Assembly: GCF_000834055.1 (NCBI RefSeq)
Contig: NZ_JXSQ01000006.1
Span: 1-64,000 of the forward strand
DNA from: Leucobacter komagatae
Lineage (GTDB): Bacteria > Actinomycetota > Actinomycetes > Actinomycetales > Microbacteriaceae
Direction: 5' to 3'
Length of the DNA: 64,000 nt
The notes under the pieces are model-generated. The model was not told where the DNA came from and ran no database searches. It worked only from the letters and a program-made list of their open reading frames with translations. Shown here piece by piece: positions 34,173 through 43,377 of this stretch (the first letter of the stretch is position 1; each line of letters begins with the position of its first letter). A program made the translations under genes and the position numbers.

Positions 34173-37100
34173 CTACTGACGCTGCCTACGCCGCGCCAGC
34201 AACATGGCTGCTGCCCCGAGCAGCGCGGCAAGCGCAGCGGCGAGCGCGACCGGGAGCAACGGGATACCGCCAGTAGCCGCGACGTCGTCGCCGCTACCGC
34301 CTCCTGTACCCGCGCTGGCGTCTCCGCCGCTTCCCTCGCTGCCGGTACCGTCTCCACCGTCAACGGAGCAAGCAGGCGCCTTGAAGGGGTCGGCCGCTGC
34401 CGTTTCGAGCCCATCGCCGATCCGCTTGGTCGCGGTGAGTGTCTCCCCGCACGGCACCTTGCCGGTGATCACCCAGGCACCGCCGGCATCAACCGTCGCT
34501 CCTGCAAAGACGTTGCCCTTCGAGTCGCGGACGATAACGACGGTCTCCGGTTCCCCGTCGAGGACATTGCCTCGCGCGTCAACCCACACCACCAGATCGC
34601 CAACGGTGTACGCGCCGGCGACGTTCTCACCGTCGATCGTGAACGCCTCGGAGACTACCGACTCGCTGCCATCGATGTGGGTCCGGGTGACGGTGATCGT
34701 CAGCGTGCTCTGCTTGCCGCTCTTCGTGCCGCTCTTTGTGTCCACCGTCGTCACCTCAGCGGTGATCTTTGTGTCGATCACTGCATTGTCGACGGAGACG
34801 TACACCGCGTCTGGCGAAGAGAACTCGGCATTCTTTTCACCGTCACCGAACGAGAAGAAACCTCGCTTCTCGATCGCGCCGCGCTCGGGGAACGGGTCGG
34901 AACGCGTTTTCAGGAACTCCGGATTGACCGTGTACATGTCGGTCTTGGAGTCGGCGACGAGCGCTTCGACGCCCTCGAACGGTGCATCGGCAATTGCGAG
35001 GTTTACCGACAGGTAGATCGCGTTCGGGTTCGTCTCCGACGTTCGTGAGGAGAAGAACAGCTCGGGATCCTCCCCCTCGGGAACCGCCAGCTCGACCACG
35101 TCATCACCGACAAGGATGCTGAATGTGAAGTCGCCATAGCCGCCGTCAATGAACGTGGCCCAGGCGCTGTCACTCATGTGCGCTGGCCGGTCAACCTTGA
35201 ACTCCAGCCGCATTGGCGCAGCGTAGGTGCTTTCCAGGTATTCGGGGTCGTCGAGGGGCAGGTAGACGCCCCCCTGCGCGTGCCCGAGCGCGTACGCGGC
35301 TGCCGACTTCGTCGTGTTCCCACGCCCATCCCACATCGGAATGTTGAAGGTCGTCGCCCCGAGCAGCGCCTGCGAACCAAGGTGCTCTTCCGTGACGGCG
35401 TCCGAAGCGTCGACGTAGCTGCCAATGGTGACATCGAGCAGGTCGAGGTCAGCACGATTCGTGTTCATGCCTGGCAGGTCTGCCCACATGAACTGTGCAC
35501 CGGCTGGCCCGCTGTAGCGAGCCATCTCAAGCATCGCGTCGGCCATCATCTTCGTCATCTGGACCGCGGAGTCCACGCCCATGCGCTCATTCGCCGTGTG
35601 CCACCAGCGCTCATTGCCAGGGATAACCGCGCCAAACGCCGTCATCTTGTTGCGGAAGTTGCTTGCGAGCGTCCCTCCGGTCGTGCCGAGTGGGTAGACG
35701 ATGTCGCTGAGCGATGCCGGGCCGTCGAACGACGCTGGGTCGTGGTTGATCGATGCCTTGTAGCTCTCGAACTGCAGCGCCGTCAGCGGGTTGTCATGGG
35801 TGACGTAGAGGCCAGCCCCGATTGGCGCGCCGAGCTCACCGATGGAAAAGCCCTGACCTTCGAAGGCCGCCTTCACGGCCCCCATGGCCTGCGCAGAGTC
35901 CTCCGCCGTGACGTGCATGCTGCGCACAAACATCGGGATGCTCAGCTTGCCGCTGTCAGGGGCATAGAACGGCGTCGGCTCCTCGGATTTGATCCCGCCC
36001 ATGAGTGCGAACGTGAGGTTCGGGGCGCCGTTGCTCGGGTTGCGCAGCAGGTGCTCTTGGATACCCATGTACTTCCCAAGGTATGCCTCGCCCTCAACAC
36101 CGTCGCGGAAGAACAGGTCAGCGATGCCCGCTGCTGCGCGCTGCAGCTGCATGTCGTCCGCGGTGACGCCCACCGCGTCGAGCGCAGCGGAAATAAGTGA
36201 CATGCCCCACACGACAGCGTTCTTGCCGTATTGCGGAGTTGGCATCTCCATGGTCATGCCGGTGTTGATCTCAAGGGTGAGCGCATCGTCGACGATCGCT
36301 GCCTGAACCTTTGGCGTGGTGCCGGCGGGTGCTGGGAGCCAGCCCCGCGCGCTTGCGCTCTCAACGAGCGCTCCAATGAAACCGTCGCGATCCGCCTCTG
36401 GCACACCGGTAACGTCAAGCGTGAAGATCGCGCGTGACGCAATCTGCGTCGTGCTGCCGTACGCAATGTCCTTGAGCGTCGGGTCACCCTCCCGCAGGGT
36501 GACACCGGCGGTGGCGTTCGTGAGCGCGAACGCTTTCCCTGCGTCAGCCGACAGATCCATCGACACGTCGGGGGTCACCGCAGTGGTGTTGCCAATGATC
36601 ACGGGGAAGCGTGAATCAGACGTGTAGGCCGCAATTGGGGTTTCCTCGCGATTGAGGTTCTTGTAAGCCCAGTTGTCGTAGAAACTCGGGTTAGCGTTGT
36701 ACGGGATCGACTGGAACGCAGCGGTGTTCGCCGCGGTCGGTGTGCCAGGCCCACCATCCTCATAGACGCCCATCGTGATGCGGATACGACGGTCGAGGGG
36801 CAGCCCGGCTTCGAGGAGCGCCTTCGCGGCGAACATTGTCGCGAGCGTCGGGCCGCTGTCATCCTGGATGCCTGCGCCATAGATCCAGCCGTCCTGGATG
36901 TACGGCGAGTGGTACGCGCCAGGGGTACCGAGATTGCCGTCTGCGTCGCGCCAGCGTTCAAGCTGGGCCGGAGACACCGATGATGTCGGTGAGTCGAGGT
37001 GGCTCAGCGCCGAGATCATCTCGGGCGCTTCTGGGTCGCCGATCTCGACGTACACGTACTTGTCTGGCTGGCGCTGCACCACAACGGGGAATCCCATGTC

Positions 37101-37499
37101 TTTGGCGAGCTTCACGACCCAGGCGAGCTTGGCGACCTTGCGGTCGTACTCATGCTGGTTCGCCTCGGTGTTGTTCACCGGGAACGGGTATTCGGTTGGG
37201 ATGGGTTGCCCGCCCGCACCGCGTGAGATGGAGTCGTAGCTCGACCCGTCGAGCATCGCGCCGACGAGGCTGAGCGGATCGTACGAGCCGTCGCCTGCCC
37301 GTGCGCTCGCCACCCGCCCGGTGAGGGCCTCCACCTCGGCGTGGATTGCCGCGCGATCCGACTCCGTGAGCGACAGGTCGTAGGTGGTGCTCGGCTGGAA
37401 CGGTTCCTCAGCCGAACTCTCGGTCGGGGCGCTGACCCCGACCCCCAAAGACAGCAACAATGACACCCCAAGTGCCATCGCAACAGGCGTATGCCTCAT
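34173..37499 (-). CDS. Exported M20-family (PepV-like) peptidase with wall-sorting-type tail
   Basis: A 1108-residue secreted protein. Signal peptide (MALGVSLLLSLGVGVSAP) at 8-25; M20 catalytic domain from about 40, with SHLDS (His167, Asp169), IQDDSGP (Asp213) and VYEDGG (Glu247) as zinc ligands and base. The usual EE pair is ED. A large middle region resembles the rest of PepV-like dipeptidases, then come about 200 residues of beta-type repeats and a Gly/Ser/Asp stalk, VAATGG, a membrane segment and RRRQRQ. The tail suggests sortase or membrane anchoring at the surface. ATG at 37499 follows AAGGAG. A role in external peptide degradation is likely. Confidence 0.85.
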   Translation of the reverse strand: MRHTPVAMALGVSLLLSLGVGVSAPTESSAEEPFQPSTTYDLSLTESDRAAIHAEVEALTGRVASARAGDGSYDPLSLVGAMLDGSSYDSISRGAGGQPIPTEYPFPVNNTEANQHEYDRKVAKLAWVVKLAKDMGFPVVVQRQPDKYVYVEIGDPEAPEMISALSHLDSPTSSVSPAQLERWRDADGNLGTPGAYHSPYIQDGWIYGAGIQDDSGPTLATMFAAKALLEAGLPLDRRIRITMGVYEDGGPGTPTAANTAAFQSIPYNANPSFYDNWAYKNLNREETPIAAYTSDSRFPVIIGNTTAVTPDVSMDLSADAGKAFALTNATAGVTLREGDPTLKDIAYGSTTQIASRAIFTLDVTGVPEADRDGFIGALVESASARGWLPAPAGTTPKVQAAIVDDALTLEINTGMTMEMPTPQYGKNAVVWGMSLISAALDAVGVTADDMQLQRAAAGIADLFFRDGVEGEAYLGKYMGIQEHLLRNPSNGAPNLTFALMGGIKSEEPTPFYAPDSGKLSIPMFVRSMHVTAEDSAQAMGAVKAAFEGQGFSIGELGAPIGAGLYVTHDNPLTALQFESYKASINHDPASFDGPASLSDIVYPLGTTGGTLASNFRNKMTAFGAVIPGNERWWHTANERMGVDSAVQMTKMMADAMLEMARYSGPAGAQFMWADLPGMNTNRADLDLLDVTIGSYVDASDAVTEEHLGSQALLGATTFNIPMWDGRGNTTKSAAAYALGHAQGGVYLPLDDPEYLESTYAAPMRLEFKVDRPAHMSDSAWATFIDGGYGDFTFSILVGDDVVELAVPEGEDPELFFSSRTSETNPNAIYLSVNLAIADAPFEGVEALVADSKTDMYTVNPEFLKTRSDPFPERGAIEKRGFFSFGDGEKNAEFSSPDAVYVSVDNAVIDTKITAEVTTVDTKSGTKSGKQSTLTITVTRTHIDGSESVVSEAFTIDGENVAGAYTVGDLVVWVDARGNVLDGEPETVVIVRDSKGNVFAGATVDAGGAWVITGKVPCGETLTATKRIGDGLETAAADPFKAPACSVDGGDGTGSEGSGGDASAGTGGGSGDDVAATGGIPLLPVALAAALAALLGAAAMLLARRRQRQ

Positions 37500-37743
37500 T
37501 GCAGTAATCTCCTTCATTGGTCCACAGTGACCATTTGATGAGTTCGCGATAAGCGAGGCCGAGTTCCCCTCAGACCACCTTCGAGCATCTCGGAGCTAGC
37601 CACCCAAGTCAAACGATCTCAGCGTGTCGGAGGGACTTTTCGCGAGTAACCTCAAGGGCCCCTCAAGACCCTTGTAAGTGCCGACACAACTCGGGTATAT
37701 CGCCGGAATCACTCGCCGCGTGTGGCCGAGTGCGCCGCGCACG

Positions 37744-37785
37744 AGAGCGCAGCCGCAGCGGTGAGAACCCGCCGCGGCTGCGCTC
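37744..37785 (-). terminator. Hairpin terminator of the ABC-glycosidase operon
   Basis: GAGCGCAGCCGC and GCGGCTGCGCTC form a perfect 12-bp stem, with a possible inner GCGGT/CCCGC pairing. It begins 12 bp after the stop of the glycosidase-phosphatase gene. The rest of the 297-bp gap (37500-37796) holds no gene that I can support and presumably carries the peptidase promoter. Confidence 0.6.
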
Positions 37786-37796
37786 ACGTCTGCCTG

Positions 37797-39959
37797 CTAT
37801 GCGCGGGCGCTCGCGGCTACCGGGGCCTCGCCGCGGAACCGATCCCGCAGCTTCCCGAGCTCGCCCTCAGTGAGCCCGTGCGCGAGCAGGTAGGCCCACG
37901 TGCTGCCGTGCTCGGCCCGCACCGCGGCGAGCACGTCGACGATGTACTGGCGGGGGGATGCGATGAGATACGCCTCCATGTCGGCGGGGATGGTGACGCC
38001 GCCAAGGTGTGCGCGCACCTCCTCGACGAAGGGCTGTCCGAGTCGTTCGGCCGACTCGGCGTAGCTGCCGATGACGTCCTCATCGCAGACACCGATCGCT
38101 GACAGCAGGAGCGCGACGAACACCCCGGTGCGGTCCTTGCCTGCGGTGCAGTGGACGAGCACTGCCCCGTCTTCGAGCGCGAGGATCTCGCGGATGCCCG
38201 CAACAATGCGCTCGCCCCTGCCGTCGACGATCTCCTGATAGATCTCGGGCAGCGAGAGCATGGTTGCCGGCTCGGTGGCTGGCTCGTGCAGTGGCAGCGA
38301 CACGAGGGTTGGCCCGAACTCGGGGTCGGAGGCGCCAAGCGACTCTGCCTCGCCGCGCAAATCGATGATGGTGCGCACGCCGTATGCGCAGAGCGCGCGC
38401 TTTCCCTGTTCGTCGATGGCGTGCAGCCCGGCCGACCGCAGCAGCACGCCGTCGCGCAGCGTGCCGCCCTCGGTGAGACGCAACCCGCCAACGCCGCGCA
38501 CGTTGCGCACGCCAGAGACCGCCACCCCGACGTGATCGCCTGTCGCCTCGGCGCCGACGGGTTCGGGGATCGTGTTGCTGCGCACGAGCTGTTGGTACCA
38601 GGCGAAGGAGTCCTTCGGTGTCCGCACGAGCGTTTCGGCGTCGACGTGGATGAGACCGAACCGGTGGGTGAACCCCGCCATCCACTGGAAGTTATCGATG
38701 CTCGACCACACGTGGTAGCCGGTGACTCGCGCCCCAGCTGAGATCGCGTCGTGGAGCTCGGCGAGCGCCCAGGAGAGGTACTCGATGCGCTCGCTATCGT
38801 GCACGATGCCGTCCGGGCCTGGGATGTCGGCCCCGCCGACACCGTTCTCCGTGATCACGATATCGGGATGCTCGGGGTAGGTTTCGGCGACCCAGCGGAG
38901 GGCGCGGGCGAAACCGCCCGGAGTGATCTGCCTGTGCGCCCCACCCCAGCGGGCGCCGGGAGTTGGGACGAGCGAGAACCCGAGCGGCGCGGTAGCGCCC
39001 GCGAGCGCCGTCACCATGCTGCCGCGTTCTGGCACGCCCATCGCGTGCGTCGCAGCCCGCTCGGGAGCGGCCGCCGCGTACTGCGAGTACCAGTTCACCC
39101 CGAACACGTCCATCGGTTGCGCGATGATCTCGGCGTCCCCCTCGTGGATCGCGTCACCGAGCACCGCCGCAACCTCCGGCAGGTGCCCACGCCCAAACAT
39201 GGGGTCGAGGAAGAGCTTTCCCTCAAAGTATTCGGCGCGCTCGGCGGCGTGAACGTCGGCGGGATGGTCCGTTGCTGGCACGACACCGCCGATACTGACG
39301 ACGCTTCCGATCTGCCCGCTGACGCCCGCAGCGCGGAGCGCCTGGATCGAGCGCCCGTGTGCGAGGAGCAGGTGGTGAGCCGAGATGAGACCGCCACGCA
39401 CCCGTTCCCTGCGGTACGGGGGCAGTCCCCCGGCGAGGTAGCCACCGAGCGTCGGGTTCACCGGCTCGTTGAGGGTGAACCACTGGGCGACCCGGTCGCC
39501 GAGGCGTTCGCCCATGTGGCCGGCGTACTCGGCGAAACGCTCCGCAAAGTCGCGGTTCATCATGCCGCCGAGGTCCTCGAGCCACTGGGGAGTGTCCCAG
39601 TGGAAGAGGCACAGCGCGGGCGCGATGCCGCGCTCGAGGAGGGCGTCAACGACACGGTCGTAGTGGTCGAGCCCGGCCTCGTTCACGGTGCCAGCGCCGT
39701 CGACCACGATGCGCGGCCACGACGTCGAGAATCGGTGGGCTGTCCCGCCGAGGTCGCGGAGCAGGTCGAAGTCCTCGGCGAAGCGATGGTACTGGTCAAT
39801 CGCGGTGTCGCCGCTCGTGCCGTCCGGCACGGTGAGGGCGCCGCGCATGGCGGTGTCCCAGATCGACGGCACCTTCCCGTCGGCGTCCCATGCCCCCTCA
39901 ACCTGGTAGGCGGAGGTGGCGGAACCCCAAACGAATCCGGGTGGGAAGGTGCGAGTCAT
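37797..39959 (-). CDS. Family 1 glycoside hydrolase (beta-glucosidase) fused to a tyrosine phosphatase
   Basis: One 720-residue frame. Residues 1-460 are a complete GH1 barrel: GFVWGSATSAYQVEG at the start, acid/base Glu165 in FTLNEP, nucleophile Glu371 in VITENG and the end YHVWSSIDNFQW. Residues about 475-715 match the Y_phosphatase3 type: SGVRNVRGVGGLRL, LLRSAGL, IIDLRGEAE and the CX5R loop HCTAGKDRTG (Cys604, Arg610). There is no stop or frameshift between them. The start overlaps the ABC ATPase stop by 4 bp, and there is no signal peptide, so it acts in the cytoplasm on what the importer delivers. The phosphatase might remove phosphate from an imported or phosphorylated glycoside, or from a regulator; this is inference. 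Confidence 0.92.
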   Translation of the reverse strand: MTRTFPPGFVWGSATSAYQVEGAWDADGKVPSIWDTAMRGALTVPDGTSGDTAIDQYHRFAEDFDLLRDLGGTAHRFSTSWPRIVVDGAGTVNEAGLDHYDRVVDALLERGIAPALCLFHWDTPQWLEDLGGMMNRDFAERFAEYAGHMGERLGDRVAQWFTLNEPVNPTLGGYLAGGLPPYRRERVRGGLISAHHLLLAHGRSIQALRAAGVSGQIGSVVSIGGVVPATDHPADVHAAERAEYFEGKLFLDPMFGRGHLPEVAAVLGDAIHEGDAEIIAQPMDVFGVNWYSQYAAAAPERAATHAMGVPERGSMVTALAGATAPLGFSLVPTPGARWGGAHRQITPGGFARALRWVAETYPEHPDIVITENGVGGADIPGPDGIVHDSERIEYLSWALAELHDAISAGARVTGYHVWSSIDNFQWMAGFTHRFGLIHVDAETLVRTPKDSFAWYQQLVRSNTIPEPVGAEATGDHVGVAVSGVRNVRGVGGLRLTEGGTLRDGVLLRSAGLHAIDEQGKRALCAYGVRTIIDLRGEAESLGASDPEFGPTLVSLPLHEPATEPATMLSLPEIYQEIVDGRGERIVAGIREILALEDGAVLVHCTAGKDRTGVFVALLLSAIGVCDEDVIGSYAESAERLGQPFVEEVRAHLGGVTIPADMEAYLIASPRQYIVDVLAAVRAEHGSTWAYLLAHGLTEGELGKLRDRFRGEAPVAASARA

Positions 39960-40729
39960 GACAGTGTCCTTTCGGTGGCGTGAGTGTTCGGAAGCTGCGG
40001 CAGCCGCGGCGCGGCAGCGAGCAGTTCCCTCGTGTAGGGATGTTCTGGGGCGGAGATGACCCGCTCGGTTGGTCCGCACTCGACGATGCGGCCCTCGTTG
40101 AGCACGCACACCTCGTCAGAGATCATGCGCACCACGGCGAGGTCGTGTGTGACGAAAAGCATGCTCAGCCCGGTTTCTTCGCGCAGGTCGGCGAACAGGT
40201 TGAGCACGCGTGCCTGCACGGAAACGTCGAGCGATGACACCGGTTCGTCGCAGAGCAGGAGGCTCGGCTCAGCCATGAGTGCCCGCGCGATGGCGACGCG
40301 TTGGGCCTGGCCGCCAGAGAGGTTTCCTGGCTTGACCTCGCCGAAGCGGTCGGGCGCGAGGCCAACGCGCGCGAGGAGCTCACGCGCTGCCGCTCGTCGT
40401 TGGGCGCGCGTGCCGACGCCGGAGATGGTCCGCGGCTCGGCGACGATGTCGATGACTCTGCGGTGCGGGTTGAGCGAGGAAACGGGGTCTTGGAAGACCA
40501 TCTGCACCGGGTGCTGCGAGTCGTCATCGGCAACGGTGACGCTGCCAGATGTCGGCGCTTTCAGCCCGAGCACGGTGCGGGCGAACGTGGATTTCCCCGA
40601 GCCAGACTCCCCGACGAGGCCAACGCAGCCGCCGCGCGGCACGGTGAGGGAGACGCCGTGGAGCACGGTGCGGTTGCCGTAGCCGACGACGAGGTCGCGC
40701 ACGTCGAGTGCTGCGGGTGTTGCGCTCAT
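39956..40729 (-). CDS. Oligopeptide-type ABC transporter ATP-binding protein (DppF-like)
   Basis: A 257-residue ATPase. Walker A GESGSGKST, signature LSGGQAQR, Walker B LLLCDEPVSSLD and H-loop LFVTHDLAVV are present, as in DppF/OppF. The C-terminal zinc-type Cys cluster of DppD/OppD is absent. It overlaps the genes on both sides by 4 bp. Together with the second ATPase it powers import through the two permeases of this operon. Confidence 0.9.
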   Translation of the reverse strand: MSATPAALDVRDLVVGYGNRTVLHGVSLTVPRGGCVGLVGESGSGKSTFARTVLGLKAPTSGSVTVADDDSQHPVQMVFQDPVSSLNPHRRVIDIVAEPRTISGVGTRAQRRAAARELLARVGLAPDRFGEVKPGNLSGGQAQRVAIARALMAEPSLLLCDEPVSSLDVSVQARVLNLFADLREETGLSMLFVTHDLAVVRMISDEVCVLNEGRIVECGPTERVISAPEHPYTRELLAAAPRLPQLPNTHATERTLS

Positions 40730-41598
40730 GAGAGTGTTCCTTCGGCGAGGGTGCGGAGCCGGCGCGGGCGTGGCCCGTCGAGGCGCGGGATCGCGTCGAT
40801 GAGGGCGCGAGTGTATGGGTGTGCTGGCTGGGTGAGGAGCTGCTGCGCTGGCCCGGATTCGACGACGCTGCCCGCGCGCATCACGATGAGGTCGTCGCAG
40901 CGCTCAGCGGCGACGCCGAGGTCGTGTGTCACGAGCAGCAGGCTGGCCCCGGTGCGCTTGCGGCGCTCGTCGATGAGGTCGAGCACGCGTTTTTGCACGG
41001 TAACGTCGAGCGCGGTGGTCGGCTCGTCGCCGATGAGGAGCACGGGGTCGGTGAGAGTCGCGGCCGCGATGCCGATGCGTTGCCGTTGGCCACCGGAGAG
41101 CTCGTGCGGGAAGCGTCGCGCTTCGTGCTCTGGGTCACGGAACCCGACGGCCGCCATCGCGTCGATCGCGCGCCGCCGCAGCGCGCTCCGGCTCGGCCGC
41201 GCCCTGCCGAAGGTGAGCACTTCGGTGAGTTGCTGGCCGACGCGGTAGGTCGGGTTGAGTGAGCGGAGCGGATCCTGGTGGATCATTCCGACCTGCGCGG
41301 CGAGCACACGGCGTCTTGCCGCCGCGCCAGTGTTGAGCATGTCCACTCCCGCGAGTTCGACGCTGCCCGTGACGCGCGCGTCCAGCCCGGGAGGGTGGAT
41401 CCCGAGCAGCGAGCGGATGAGCATCGACTTTCCCGCCCCAGACTCGCCGACGACCGCGAGCGAGCGGCCAGCGCGAATACTGAAGGAGACGTCGTCGACG
41501 ACGGTGCTTTCGACGCCGCGGCGGTGGATCGTTGTGGTGAGTGACCGCACCGCGAGGACGGTGTCGGGGGCGGCGGAAACGGGCGGGGTTTCGGTCAT
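40726..41598 (-). CDS. Oligopeptide-type ABC transporter ATP-binding protein (DppD-like)
   Basis: A 290-residue ATPase with Walker A GESGAGKSM (Met instead of the usual Thr after Ser), signature LSGGQRQR, Walker B LLIGDEPTTALD and H-loop LLVTHDLGVA. ATG at 41598 overlaps the permease stop by 4 bp; open frame upstream is antisense to the permease gene. It pairs with the following ATPase to energise the importer. Confidence 0.9.
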   Translation of the reverse strand: MTETPPVSAAPDTVLAVRSLTTTIHRRGVESTVVDDVSFSIRAGRSLAVVGESGAGKSMLIRSLLGIHPPGLDARVTGSVELAGVDMLNTGAAARRRVLAAQVGMIHQDPLRSLNPTYRVGQQLTEVLTFGRARPSRSALRRRAIDAMAAVGFRDPEHEARRFPHELSGGQRQRIGIAAATLTDPVLLIGDEPTTALDVTVQKRVLDLIDERRKRTGASLLLVTHDLGVAAERCDDLIVMRAGSVVESGPAQQLLTQPAHPYTRALIDAIPRLDGPRPRRLRTLAEGTLS

Positions 41599-42440
41599 CG
41601 TCGTGCCTCTCTGAAGTGCTCGCCGAGCACGTTGACGGACAGGATCGTGAGGCAGATCATCAGCGCGGGGAACATGGTCAGCCACGGCGCGCTCGTGAGT
41701 TCCGCTCGGCCCTGCGCGATGAGTGCGCCCCACGAGGGCTCTGGTGGGCGGAGGCCGAAGCCGAGGAAGCTCAGTGCTCCTTCGGCGACGATTGCGCCAG
41801 CGATCGTGGTCATGAGTACGGGGATCATCAGCGGCAGCACGCTGGGGAGCACCTCCTTGGTGAGCACCCGCCAGCCGCTCGCCCCGAGCGTTCTTGCGAC
41901 GACAACGTGGTTCTCGGTCGCGACGGAGAGCGTGGCGGCGCGAGCGAGGCGCGCGAAGACGGGGATGGTGAACGCCGAGATGATGAACCCGATGGTGAAG
42001 ATGCTCGGTCCGGCGAGCGTCACGACGGTCGACACGATGATGAGCGACGGGAGCGCGATGGTGACGTCCGTGATGAACCCGACGGCGGCCTCGACGACGC
42101 CGCGGACGAGCCCGGCGAGCACGCCGAGCAGGATCCCGACGCCGCCGCCGATGACCACGGTCATGATCGCGACGAAACCGCTCGCGGCTGCGCCGTGCAG
42201 CGACCGGGAGAGGATGTCTCTGCCGAGGCTGTCGGTGCCGAACGGGTGCTGGAGCCCCGGAGCAGCATTGATCGCGCTGTAGTCGTTCGCCAGTGGGTCT
42301 GCACCGGCGCCGAGGAGCACGGCAATCGTCGCGGCGGCGAGCACGCTGAGCCACCCGATGGCGAGGGTGATACCCAGTTGCGGGATCCGGGCGCGGGCCT
42401 TCGAGCTGACGGGAATGGCGATGAGTTCAGGAGCGGCCAC
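41595..42440 (-). CDS. ABC transporter permease (DppC-like)
   Basis: A 281-residue permease with about six helices. The family block HPFGTDSLGRDILSR near residue 65 and the EAA loop ARTLGASGWRVLTKEVLPSV identify the DppC/OppC type. GTG at 42440 follows CGGAGAAGCGCTC and overlaps the DppB-like gene by 14 bp. Longer in-frame readings are antisense to that gene. Confidence 0.88.
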   Translation of the reverse strand: MAAPELIAIPVSSKARARIPQLGITLAIGWLSVLAAATIAVLLGAGADPLANDYSAINAAPGLQHPFGTDSLGRDILSRSLHGAAASGFVAIMTVVIGGGVGILLGVLAGLVRGVVEAAVGFITDVTIALPSLIIVSTVVTLAGPSIFTIGFIISAFTIPVFARLARAATLSVATENHVVVARTLGASGWRVLTKEVLPSVLPLMIPVLMTTIAGAIVAEGALSFLGFGLRPPEPSWGALIAQGRAELTSAPWLTMFPALMICLTILSVNVLGEHFREARR

Positions 42441-43377
42441 GAGCGCTTCTCCGATCGATGAGGAAGAGGGCGATGTCGGTGAGGATGCCTGCGGCGACCA
42501 CGACGATCGCCGCGAACAGCACGACCCCCTGGATGAGCGGCAGGTCGCGTGCGCCGAGCGCGCCAACGGTGAGGCGCCCGAGCCCGGGGAGGGCAAACAG
42601 CTGTTCGACGAGCAGGGAGCCGCCGAGCGCGGTCGCGACGGTGATGCCGAGCATCGCGACAAGGGTGGGAGATGACGGGCGGAGGATCCGCCGCCACATG
42701 AGCGCCCTGTCGCTCGCGCCTCGCACCATGGTCGCGTAGGCGTACGGCGCCCGGACGGCTTCGATCGCCGCCCCTCGGAGCGCACGGGTGTAGACGGCGG
42801 CCTCCGAGATGCCGAGGGTGAGCGCGGGGAGGATCATGCGCCTGAGGTTCTGGATCGGATCCTCGGCGAACGCGACGTACCCCGTTGCTGGGAGCCAACC
42901 GAGGTGCACGGCGAACAGGTAGATGAGGATCACGCCGACGACGAACGACGGTACCGCGAGCGTGATGAATGTCGCCGTTGAGACGACCCGGTCAAAGCGG
43001 CCACCGACGCGGCGGGCGCTTCCGAGGGCGAGCGGGATGATCGCCGCGAGGGCGAGGAGCTGTGCGAGGAGCACGAGCTCGAGTGTCACGGGAATGCGCT
43101 CGAGGATTTCGGTGAGCACTGGCCTTCCTGACGTGAACGACGTTCCCCAATCCCCGGTGAGCACGCCCCCGACCCAGTCGAAGAACCGCGGGAAGAAGCC
43201 CTGGTCGAGGCCCAGCGTGTGGCGGAGTTCCGCACGCTGAGCCTCGGTCGATTCCTGGCCGAGCAGGATGAGCGCCGGGTCGCCTGGCATGAGAAACGCC
43301 AACTGGCAGGTGAGGGCCGCGACGACAAGCAGCACCCCGAGTGAGCGCAGGATGCGCGGCAACCCGGCGCGGATCAC
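42427..43377 (-). CDS. ABC transporter permease (DppB-like)
   Basis: A 316-residue permease: first helix, then FLMPGDPALILLG and the external region with LGLDQGFFPRFFDWVGGVLTGDWGTSF, then five more helices with the EAA-like loop around MVRGASDRALMWRRILRPSS. GTG at 43377 overlaps the binding-protein stop (GTGA). It forms the channel with the DppC-like protein. Confidence 0.9.
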   Translation of the reverse strand: MIRAGLPRILRSLGVLLVVAALTCQLAFLMPGDPALILLGQESTEAQRAELRHTLGLDQGFFPRFFDWVGGVLTGDWGTSFTSGRPVLTEILERIPVTLELVLLAQLLALAAIIPLALGSARRVGGRFDRVVSTATFITLAVPSFVVGVILIYLFAVHLGWLPATGYVAFAEDPIQNLRRMILPALTLGISEAAVYTRALRGAAIEAVRAPYAYATMVRGASDRALMWRRILRPSSPTLVAMLGITVATALGGSLLVEQLFALPGLGRLTVGALGARDLPLIQGVVLFAAIVVVAAGILTDIALFLIDRRSARGRS

